From positions 1-52,354 of the forward strand of contig CAIPUE010000044.1 of the NCBI GenBank assembly GCA_903868125.1: DNA of 52,354 bases, written 5' to 3'. A program made the position numbers and the translations under genes. This DNA is from an uncultured bacterium. GTDB lineage: Bacteria; Cyanobacteriota; Vampirovibrionia; Gastranaerophilales; Gastranaerophilaceae. Every line of letters begins with the position of its first letter. Position 1 is the first letter of the stretch. The notes below the pieces were generated by a model that worked only from the letters and a program-made list of their open reading frames with translations, was not told the DNA's origin and searched no databases. Shown piece after piece: positions 1-6,565 of this stretch.

Positions 1-16
1 AAAGCAAAAGTACAAT

Positions 17-44
17 AAAAGTTAAATAGCTCTATACAGCTGAG
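17..44 (+). repeat. Leader element upstream of tRNA-Arg(TCT), antisense to the D-arm
   Basis: Lies 57 bases before the tRNA. Its last 16 bases, GCTCTATACAGCTGAG (29-44), are complementary at 15 of 16 positions to the D-arm of the following tRNA (111-126). Nearly the same 28-base element, with one substitution and one gap, precedes the tRNA-Arg(ACG) gene on the minus strand at 52276-52304. Seen in sequence; role unknown. It could be a remnant of another tRNA on the opposite strand or a leader that pairs with the D-arm in the precursor. Confidence 0.6.
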
Positions 45-100
45 AAAGCTAAGACAAATACAGAATGATAATTGAATAGTAAACAGAAACTCAAAGTTAT

Positions 101-236
<136 letters not shown>

Positions 237-257
237 TTTGAGATTATTTTTATAAAT

Positions 258-275
258 TACTACGGATTTACTACG
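258..275 (+). other. Paired TACTACG repeats, candidate integrase arm site
   Basis: TACTACG occurs twice with an 11-base period. Equivalent pairs are TACTGCA at 4892-4909, the same distance (84-85 bases) after the duplicated tRNA end, and TACTACA at 4618-4635. Paired short direct repeats flanking an att core are typical of arm-type binding sites of tyrosine integrases. Inferred from position and spacing only. Confidence 0.55.
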
Positions 276-364
276 TTTTGGAAAAAATTTGAATAAAATA
301 GCTAACTTCCGCCCTCCTACAACTCATAATAAAAATGTGAGAAATACGAAAAAAGGGGGTAACA

Positions 365-463
365 ATGATGGTAGCTTTAGTCGCAAGATGCATAATCGCA
401 TACTTATTCTTATGGTGCTTTGATAAGGTTATCGATTATTGGAATGATAATAAGAGTTTATAA
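365..463 (+). CDS. Small membrane peptide (32 aa)
   Basis: A 32-residue ORF preceded by AAAGGGGGTAACA, a good ribosome binding site, with two adjacent ATG codons. It has a single hydrophobic segment (about residues 3-19), then a charged tail ending DKVIDYWNDNKSL. Its stop codon overlaps the end of the convergent gene at 458. It sits in the island between the two att copies. The function is unknown. The strong ribosome binding site and membrane character favour a real small protein over chance. Confidence 0.45.
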   Translation: MMVALVARCIIAYLFLWCFDKVIDYWNDNKSL

Positions 464-778
464 GTTTTTGGTATTGGTAGCTTCTTGGGCTGATTTGATT
501 GAATTACCCTTTTCATAGTCATCTCTAAATATGTATGGAGTGTCATCATTTGGATTTAATTCTACATCGTGGTCATAGAGCTCTAATCTTTTTCTATCAT
601 TTTCTCTTGATAATTCCTTCTTGTGATAATGGTCCATTAATAAAATAATTCCAACAATTACTCCATATAAACCTATTAGCAAGGCGTCAACATTTCTGCT
701 TAAAATACACACAATGCCTAGAATAAGGTGAGGCCACCCTAAAAATAGTCCTAGATTTCCCTCGTGGACGTCTACCAT
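458..778 (-). CDS. Two-segment membrane protein of unknown function
   Basis: This 106-residue protein has two predicted membrane segments (about residues 8-26 and 30-49) joined by a tight turn, followed by a highly charged cytoplasmic tail of about 55 residues beginning HYHKKELSRENDRK. AAAAGGAG lies just before the start on the minus strand. I do not recognise a family. It lies in the tRNA-Arg island and converges on the 32-residue peptide at 365-463. The hydrophobic hairpin resembles small holin-like or accessory phage membrane proteins, but nothing specific supports that. Confidence 0.55.
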   Translation of the reverse strand: MVDVHEGNLGLFLGWPHLILGIVCILSRNVDALLIGLYGVIVGIILLMDHYHKKELSRENDRKRLELYDHDVELNPNDDTPYIFRDDYEKGNSIKSAQEATNTKNL

Positions 779-926
779 ACAAAACTCCTTTTATACCGAT
801 TATATTTTAAACCTAGCAGCAATCAATAATTTGTAAGTTTATATTAAGAAAATAAATTGACTTATTATTTAATGTCCTAAATAATATTTATTTTATTGTA
901 TAATTGCCCTAGCAATTTACAAATTA

Positions 927-1337
927 ATGTTTGGATTTATGAAAAAGATTTTAATCTTATTAATCTCTGTTTTTTTGACAAGTACAAGTGCAACTGCGAG
1001 CATGAAAATTAATGTGGACAAATTCAAATGCGAAAGTTCTATGTTTCAATCAGATGGGTTTAATTATTGTAATTTATCAGGCTCAATAAATATTAAATCT
1101 CCTGAAATTAAATCTAAGACGGCACAGGTAAGTTGTAATGGAACTATTACATACGAGATAGCTAATGGATTTATGTCTTCAAAGCAGTATTTTGATTTTA
1201 GGGATTCAGTTTTTATTAGTTATGGCTCTGGTTCTGTAAATTTTTATGAAAAAATTAATTTTACAAATGCGTTTTTATCAAAAGTTATATCTGCTCAACT
1301 AACAGAATTGTCTTGTAAAGTTACTTCTATGTATTAA
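927..1337 (+). CDS. Secreted cysteine-containing protein of unknown function
   Basis: This 136-residue product has a clear signal peptide: lysines, a hydrophobic core (residues 7-18) and a likely cleavage after STSATA. The mature part of about 110 residues has four cysteines, placed so that two disulfides are possible, and is rich in Ser, Asn and Tyr like a beta-rich extracytoplasmic domain. The true start may be the second ATG at 939, which gives MKKILILL. No family is recognised. It is island cargo beside an integrase remnant. Confidence 0.6.
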   Translation: MFGFMKKILILLISVFLTSTSATASMKINVDKFKCESSMFQSDGFNYCNLSGSINIKSPEIKSKTAQVSCNGTITYEIANGFMSSKQYFDFRDSVFISYGSGSVNFYEKINFTNAFLSKVISAQLTELSCKVTSMY

Positions 1338-1339
1338 TT

Positions 1340-1525
1340 TTAAGTTCCAAATCTCTTAATAGGCTCTTCTGTGAAGTCAACAAGACTATCAAGAGCCAAG
1401 ACGCATTGTTCACTAACCTCTGGTAATAAGTGAGTGTAAATATCCATTGTGGTTTTAATTGTGGTATGACCTAACTGGTGCTGAATGTATTTCATAGAGA
1501 TATTTTTAGCAAGAGCACCTATCTT
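1340..1525 (-). pseudogene. Tyrosine integrase, C-terminal remnant
   Basis: The open frame ends with a typical tyrosine-recombinase C-terminus: KYIQHQLGHTTIKTTMDIYT holds the GH of box II and the catalytic Tyr in DIYTHL, and the tail ends in FGT. Upstream of about 1525 the frame no longer matches the family, so the N-terminal DNA-binding domain, the first catalytic Arg and the HxLR box are absent. It is closely related to the remnant at 6029-6430, whose tail has nearly the same sequence. It is probably the dead integrase of the island. Confidence 0.8.
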
Positions 1526-1836
1526 CACCAGGCATTGAGCCTGATTTAAGTAACTTAAGGCTAAATATGTCCTGTTTTCTAACGTTTCTTTGCTCATGAA
1601 ACAACTTGTCCTTTACGTTTATATAGATATAACTAGCCCGTGACCTATTTCCAACTTTGGAAGTCAACGATTCTAAAGTTATCTTAACGTGTCCAGTCAA
1701 AGAAGTTAATATAAAGGTCAAAGATTAACGACAAACATTTGCGAAACTTAGAGCTTCACATGTCAATGTATTGCCATCGATGCCCTTTCTTCAAAAATGA
1801 TGAGAAAGGAACCAAGAAGCAAGATTTAAGATAAAT
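1526..1836. other. Intergenic stretch without a supportable gene
   Basis: About 310 bases between the integrase remnant and the fic gene. Short open frames run on the minus strand, but none has a ribosome binding site or a recognisable motif. The stretch probably includes decayed island sequence. Confidence 0.4.
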
Positions 1837-2961
1837 TTATCTAAATATTTTCAAATACTCTTCATAAACAAAATACCTATTGCGCTTGAATCCTGTCTTT
1901 TCTTCCAATATTCCAAGCTCAACAAATGACTTTAATAGACCATTTGCAGACACTACAGAAAGTTCGAGACCTTCTGCGACATCTTTTGCAGTTAATTTTG
2001 GTTTGGAGTAAAGTAATTCTAAAAGTCTTTGACCGTTTTTAGCCTTTTTGCCAAGCGACAGAACTTTATCTTTAACTTCTTTTTTAAGTTTAATAATCTG
2101 GCCCAAAGTCGTTATGCTATTATTTGCTGTTTCTATCACTCCAGATAAAAAGAATTTTAGCCACTGCTCTATGTTATTTGATTCTTTGACGTGAGAAAGT
2201 GCATCATAATAAGAACTTCTATTTCTTTCAAAAAAGTCTGATATGTAAAAAATTGGTTTTTTGAGGATTCCAGTATTTACCAAATACAAAATAATCAGCA
2301 AACGCCCTACACGTCCATTGCCATCCAAAAATGGGTGAATCGTTTCAAATTGATAGTGTGCAATTCCAGCTTTAATCAATTCAGGAACTGGCAAACTATC
2401 ATTATGTAAGAATTTTTCTAAATCTGACAACAATTCGCCCAAGACGCCTGGCTCTGGTGGAATGAAAAATGCGTCCTTAAGCGAAGAACCACCAATCCAG
2501 TTTTGAGATTTACGAATTTCTCCTGGAGATTTATGCTTCCCTCGTACTCCCTGCAATAGAATCTTATGAGAGTTTTTTAAAAGTCGTAGCGACAAAGGCA
2601 ATGTGTCGAGTTCTTTAATTGAAAAATTTAACGCATCAATGTAATTTTGAACCTCTTGCCAATCATCTCTAAACTCAGGAGAAATGTGTTCAATTGGTGT
2701 TATCGCATCGTCAAACGTGGTTCTTGTACCTTCAATTCTGTTTGATGTCGTAGCTTCCTTGGTCGCGTACATTTTGATAAAAAAGTCAATGTCAGGAATT
2801 AGCTCCGCATAAGCATTTAACTTACCAATCAAGATACATGATTCTTGAAGCATTTCTGTAAGATTCAAAAGTGGCCATTCAATTTCTTCATTAATAAATG
2901 AGGGTAAAAATGGCTTATAGCCCTTGTGTAATATGTATTTACCTGCTGTGTATGACTTCAT
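1837..2961 (-). CDS. Fic family protein (AMP-transferase-like)
   Basis: Fic enzymes transfer AMP or related groups from nucleotides to hydroxyl side chains of target proteins. The 374-residue protein has a Fic_N-type N-terminal region, the intact active-site motif HPFLDGNGRVGR at residues 209-220 with catalytic His209, and an N-terminal inhibitory motif SNRIEG (73-78) matching [S/T]xxxE[G/N]. That motif places it in the class with an in-cis inhibitory helix, so it needs no separate antitoxin. The last 60 residues look like a winged-helix domain (KLTAKDVAEGLELSVVSANG), as in many Fic/DOC regulators. It is island cargo; the target is unknown. Confidence 0.92.
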   Translation of the reverse strand: MKSYTAGKYILHKGYKPFLPSFINEEIEWPLLNLTEMLQESCILIGKLNAYAELIPDIDFFIKMYATKEATTSNRIEGTRTTFDDAITPIEHISPEFRDDWQEVQNYIDALNFSIKELDTLPLSLRLLKNSHKILLQGVRGKHKSPGEIRKSQNWIGGSSLKDAFFIPPEPGVLGELLSDLEKFLHNDSLPVPELIKAGIAHYQFETIHPFLDGNGRVGRLLIILYLVNTGILKKPIFYISDFFERNRSSYYDALSHVKESNNIEQWLKFFLSGVIETANNSITTLGQIIKLKKEVKDKVLSLGKKAKNGQRLLELLYSKPKLTAKDVAEGLELSVVSANGLLKSFVELGILEEKTGFKRNRYFVYEEYLKIFR

Positions 2962-2993
2962 TATAAAATTCCTATAATTAACTTTAACTAACT

Positions 2994-3207
2994 AAACTTA
3001 ATTATAACATATTTATATTAAAGTTTCAATTTATAGTATTATACTTAATGCTTTTTAATAATTGTTTATATTTACTTTAAATAAAAACCCCTTACGGGTT
3101 CGATTAATCAAAACTGAAATAAGAAGGTAAAATTTGTTGCATTATTTCAAGTTCATAATTAAGTTTAACAAGAGAAACTTAATTATGAAGTATTTATATT
3201 AAAGTTT
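2994..3207. repeat. Two 33-bp direct repeats and a 13-bp inverted repeat
   Basis: The 33-base sequence beginning AAACTTAATTAT and ending ATATTAAAGTTT occurs at 2994-3026 and 3175-3207, matching at 30 of 33 positions. The second copy also forms a perfect 13-bp inverted repeat with 3154-3166 (CATAATTAAGTTT, 8-base loop). A small AACCC/GGGTT hairpin lies at about 3088-3102. The block fills the gap between the fic start and the end of the nuclease gene. It may be an operator, a terminator or a small mobile repeat. Confidence 0.6.
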
Positions 3208-3979
3208 AATATTGTCCAACAACTCTAATTAGCCTGTATGGGATTTTTTTCTTTATAAGGAATTCTGCCCATGTGATTTGGTCTTCGCGTAGTTTTTCTT
3301 TCTCCCGCTTTACTTCAACAAAAATAAGTTCTTTTTTATTCCAAACAATATAATCTGGTGTCCCTCTTGTGTTATCACCAGGGTATAACGCTATTTGATA
3401 AATAATTTTTGTAAAAGTTTTATTATCAATTCTGTCTAAAAATTCTTGTACAATAGGACTTTTAAAATATTCAACAGTATTCGGATAGCCCTCAATTTCA
3501 GTATCATATAGCAATCTAGTCTTAAAACTTTCATGCTTTTTTATTTGCGAATTTATAAACTCTTTCAAGTTTGATTTTTTAATCAGATTGTATTTATTAT
3601 CAATTCCCATTTTTCTGTTTGAATAAAATTCTTTTCTTGAAATATCAAACGGAATATCATTTGGATAAGCTTGTTGGTCCATATTTGTAGAAAATATTTC
3701 TTCAAAAAATGATAATGTAAACATTGCACGCCAAAATGCGTGTTCTGCTCTCATTACACTGTAGCCTCTGTTTTTATAATATTCTCGAACTACTTGTTCT
3801 GTTGAACACTTTTCTCCGTTCGTACAATAAAAATATGTTTTACCTATTTCGCCGGTTGTTGGTGCTTCGATTGTTTTTGTGATTTTTATGATGTCAGGCG
3901 GCAGGACTTGTCTAGCCATCGCAAAATTTGCCCCAACGACAAAGATGATTAAAATAACTATAAACTTAAATCTAAACAA
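3206..3979 (-). CDS. Signal-peptide protein with VRR-NUC-type nuclease domain
   Basis: This 257-residue protein starts with a convincing signal peptide (FKFIVILIIFVVGANFAMA, probable cleavage near residue 22) and ends with a VRR-NUC-like domain of the PD-(D/E)XK superfamily. GTPDYIVW supplies the metal-binding Asp, FVEVKREKEKLREDQ supplies the E-x-K pair, and WAEFL follows as in the family. The domain covers roughly residues 195-255; the middle is unassigned. Family members are usually intracellular DNA enzymes, so export would be unusual and suggest a secreted nuclease or toxin. The alternative is a membrane-anchored enzyme using an uncleaved segment. Confidence 0.7.
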   Translation of the reverse strand: MFRFKFIVILIIFVVGANFAMARQVLPPDIIKITKTIEAPTTGEIGKTYFYCTNGEKCSTEQVVREYYKNRGYSVMRAEHAFWRAMFTLSFFEEIFSTNMDQQAYPNDIPFDISRKEFYSNRKMGIDNKYNLIKKSNLKEFINSQIKKHESFKTRLLYDTEIEGYPNTVEYFKSPIVQEFLDRIDNKTFTKIIYQIALYPGDNTRGTPDYIVWNKKELIFVEVKREKEKLREDQITWAEFLIKKKIPYRLIRVVGQY

Positions 3980-4021
3980 ATTTCCGCTCCTAATTAAGAC
4001 TATTATAGCAGAAATAAGCTG

Positions 4022-4408
4022 TTAAGCCTTGACGGTCCTGATAAGCTTACAGTGACAGTTTTCATGTATAGGTGGGGTGTAAGGTGCATCCTCTTCCTTT
4101 TCGTAAGTCGTACCATCCAAATCAGCACAAGTTTCACAAGTTCCGTCTATGAATTGAGTTACCCAAACCCACTCAACAGTTGGGTCGTTTTCGTAATTCT
4201 GCTCATTGCTAACTTGAATATCTTGTTCGGTGGGGATTCCAATAAATTTTAATTGCAACATAATTGCTTTTTCATTTTTGGTAAACTCTTCAGGAGACAT
4301 ATTTGCTATTTCTTCCCTCGTGTAAACTCTCTTCTCTTCAGTTAGAGGGTTGGTATATGTTGAATAATCCATTATTCTTTGTGCCCCGTTGATATATTTA
4401 ACTGCCAT
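4022..4408 (-). CDS. Phage head-protein-like (minor capsid C-terminal motif) protein
   Basis: Residues 85-125 of this 128-residue protein contain WVTQFIDGTCETCADLDGTT followed by TPPIHENCHCKLI. The spaced CxxC, DG, PP and CxC with His match the C-terminal end of SPP1 gp7/Mu gpF-like head morphogenesis proteins. The first half (TREEIANMSPEEFTKNEKAI) resembles small phage proteins found beside such genes. At 128 residues it is far shorter than a full head protein, so it is a fragment, a fusion or a minor variant. It is isolated from other head genes. Confidence 0.5.
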   Translation of the reverse strand: MAVKYINGAQRIMDYSTYTNPLTEEKRVYTREEIANMSPEEFTKNEKAIMLQLKFIGIPTEQDIQVSNEQNYENDPTVEWVWVTQFIDGTCETCADLDGTTYEKEEDAPYTPPIHENCHCKLIRTVKA

Positions 4409-4766
4409 AAATGTTCCTTTATTCTTTCGATAACTTTTATCAGTTTAACGGGATTCCGAGCACTTCACAAGTCCGTAAAAGTACTTACATCAACTCTTGT
4501 AAGAGATTTTACGGATGGCAACAGTAAGCAAGGATTTCATTTTTCAAAAAATGGTCGGGTATTTATCTAGCTCTAGTCGTATAGGTTAATGCGAAAAAAC
4601 ACCCTATAGGGCGGGCCTACTACAAAATTACTACAATTTTTCTGATAAATGGTGATAAGCGTTGATATATAATGACATTTGTTATACCCTTAAGAAGAAA
4701 GAAAACAATGACTTCTGATAACTTCTGATAAAACCTGAAAAGCCTTGATATAACTGCATTTTTCTT
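4409..4766. other. Island end with candidate integrase sites
   Basis: No supportable gene lies in these 360 bases before the displaced tRNA half. They hold TACTACA twice with an 11-base period (4618-4635) and ACTTCTGATA twice in tandem (4711-4730). Pairs of this kind next to an att core are what arm-type integrase sites look like. Confidence 0.5.
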
Positions 4767-4870
4767 CTTCTAAGCGGTAGGTCATTGGTTCGAATCCAAT
4801 CCAGGGTATTTTTCTTTTAATAAGATATAACTGAAATTCAGCCACTTTATAAGACGGCTGATTTTTTGTT
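4767..4870 (+). repeat. attR-like displaced tRNA-Arg 3' half
   Basis: This second copy of 133-236 matches at 102 of 104 positions and includes the T-arm, acceptor 3' strand and terminator hairpin, but no 5' half. It therefore cannot be a working tRNA and marks the far end of the element inserted at the tRNA, about 4.6 kb away. A TACTGCA pair (4892-4909) follows at the same distance as the TACTACG pair after the first copy, so the duplicated unit may extend beyond the tRNA and point to a second, tandem element. Confidence 0.85.
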
Positions 4871-4891
4871 ATATAATGAAAAATATAGAAA

Positions 4892-4909
4892 TACTGCAAA
4901 TTTACTGCA
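4892..4909 (+). other. Paired TACTGCA repeats after the second att copy
   Basis: TACTGCA occurs twice with an 11-base period, 84 bases after the displaced tRNA end. It is equivalent in position and spacing to 258-275. Probable arm-type integrase site of a second element; inferred. Confidence 0.5.
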
Positions 4910-4931
4910 AATTGGTTTAAAGGTTGTTAAA

Positions 4932-6032
4932 ATGATAGATAATTTTGTCGATGAACGAATAGAAAAATTTAATAAATTTATAAATAAGTGGACTGTTGAA
5001 AAATTAAAAATAATTAAACTTGAAGAATATACAAATTCAAATTATGATTCTTTTGTTTACGACATAGAATTTGATACCTTAGAACTTGGAGATATAAGGG
5101 GTAACACAGCTTTTAAGTTTGGTATTTATAAAAGAAAAGACACATCTGAACAAGCAAATAAAATGGGAAGAATCTATACGGACGATTACGGTTGGTATAA
5201 AAGATATGGAAGCAATGAAGGTATTGCTTTTGAAAATATTAAAGCGGCCGTGAATGATGTAATTAGTCAGGTTCAAAGTAAGAATATTAAAGCAATTGAT
5301 AAAATAGATTTAGCACCATTGTACAAATGGAAAATAGCTTTCTTATTTCAAAATAAGAATAATATTGCCATAATTCCAATCTTTACAAAAAATGCGATGA
5401 GATTATTTCTTGAGAAAAATGGCTATTATAAAGCAGGTATGAATATGTCAGACATGCAAGCATCAATTGTACAAAGTGAAAGAATTTCTACTCTTGAGGA
5501 TGCTTTTCATCTCGCAGATATTATTTGGGATGAATATATCAATTTTAATATATTGCAAGAAAAAGAGACTATAAAAAACAACAAAGATTTAACTGCGAAC
5601 CAAAGAACTAATGCTACATCTAATTTAGAATATATTGAATATGAAATAAAAGCACAAAAAGTTAAATATAGGAATAGGCACAATTCATTAGAAAAATCAT
5701 TTAAAAAATTTTTAGAGTTAATTAAGGTGCAAGATATTGAAAAAGATAAAACATATATTGATTTTCAGTTCATTCAAAATAATAAACAATATATTTGCGA
5801 ATTAAAACCTACCGATGATGAAAAAGAAATAAAATATGCCGTACAAGGTGCTATTGGACAGATATTAGGATATTCGTATAATAAAAATTATGACGAAAAA
5901 ATTATAGTTTTTCAAAACAAACCAAGCGGTGAAAATTTGAAGTTTTTAAATTATTTAAAAAGCCAACATCAGATTAGTTATCTATATGAAACAAAAGAAG
6001 GATATTTTGAAGGCAATATTTTAAATTGCTAA
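4932..6032 (+). CDS. PD-(D/E)XK-like nuclease, putative restriction or defence protein
   Basis: I chose ATG 4932 because AAAGGTTGTTAAA precedes it; the frame could open at a TTG at 4866, inside the att repeat. The 366-residue protein is not a family I can name. Its C-terminal part reads YIDFQFIQNNKQYICELKP, giving an Asp and an E-x-K spaced as in PD-(D/E)XK nucleases, then AIGQILGYSY, whose Gln and Tyr suit the helix after the active site. The first 200 residues could be a specificity domain. It sits alone between the displaced att and a dead integrase; its stop overlaps the convergent integrase stop by two bases. Confidence 0.55.
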   Translation: MIDNFVDERIEKFNKFINKWTVEKLKIIKLEEYTNSNYDSFVYDIEFDTLELGDIRGNTAFKFGIYKRKDTSEQANKMGRIYTDDYGWYKRYGSNEGIAFENIKAAVNDVISQVQSKNIKAIDKIDLAPLYKWKIAFLFQNKNNIAIIPIFTKNAMRLFLEKNGYYKAGMNMSDMQASIVQSERISTLEDAFHLADIIWDEYINFNILQEKETIKNNKDLTANQRTNATSNLEYIEYEIKAQKVKYRNRHNSLEKSFKKFLELIKVQDIEKDKTYIDFQFIQNNKQYICELKPTDDEKEIKYAVQGAIGQILGYSYNKNYDEKIIVFQNKPSGENLKFLNYLKSQHQISYLYETKEGYFEGNILNC

Positions 6033-6430
6033 GTTCCAAACTTCTTAATCACAACTTCTTCAACTTCCATAATGCTGTCAAGCATAGCAACGCATTGTTC
6101 ACTAACTTCTGGTAATAGGTGTGTGTAAATATCCATCGTGGTTTTGATTGTTGTATGGCCGAGTTGGTGTTGGATGTATATTTTTGGCAAGCAACAAACT
6201 AGCGTAAGTGTGTCTCAGGTCGTGGAATCTTATTGCGTTTATCCCAGCTCTGGCCAAGGCAGGTTTAAAGCGTCTTTTAAGCATATTATTGGCGTCGGTG
6301 TATTCACCCTTTGAATTCGGAAAAACCAAGCCATGACGACTGTGTGGGCAAGCTAGCTTCCATTCTTTTAACACTTTAATTAGTTGAGCGGACATATCAA
6401 CATAACGCATTCTGTCTGTGTAAACAATTA
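6029..6430 (-). pseudogene. Tyrosine integrase remnant, truncated and frameshifted
   Basis: Read on the minus strand it begins in the catalytic domain (RMRYVDMSAQLIKVLKEWK). It passes the FHDLRHTYASLLLAKN box with the His-x-x-Arg pair, then loses frame near 6190 and resumes as YIQHQLGHTTIKTTMDIYTH with the catalytic Tyr, ending KKFGT with stop at 6029-6031. The N-terminal DNA-binding domain and the first catalytic Arg are absent. Truncation and frameshift make it inactive. It is a second copy of the family seen at 1340, which supports two former elements at this tRNA. Confidence 0.85.
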
Positions 6431-6480
6431 AGTTTAACAGTGTATTTTTCTTGGCTAGAAGGCTATGACTAAGTTATCAA

Positions 6481-6521
6481 CAACAAGGGTCGGTTTTGCT
6501 TTGCAAAACCGACCCTTGTTG
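6481..6521. terminator. 19-bp perfect hairpin
   Basis: A perfect inverted repeat (arms 6481-6499 and 6503-6521, loop TTT) is followed by TTTT on the plus strand. It sits between the island and ppdK and resembles other long bidirectional hairpins in the window (16021, 17855). Confidence 0.7.
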
Positions 6522-6526
6522 TTTTA

Positions 6527-6564
6527 AAATTGTAGGTCGAGCAAATATGCTCGACCTACAATTT
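6527..6564 (-). terminator. 17-bp hairpin after ppdK
   Basis: Arms 6527-6543 and 6548-6564 with loop AATA directly follow the ppdK stop on the minus strand, with a short T run beyond. It is the likely ppdK terminator, backed up by the hairpin at 6481. Confidence 0.7.
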
Positions 6565-6565
6565 G

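Noticed and set aside
1506-1721. A minus-strand frame beside the integrase remnant
   Set aside because: It overlaps the remnant in another frame, lacks a ribosome binding site and shows no recognisable motif.
6438-6452. CAGTGTATTTTTCTT as a third tRNA-Arg att core
   Set aside because: Fourteen of 15 match, but most of it is a T run; mentioned only as a possibility within the second-island finding and not annotated.
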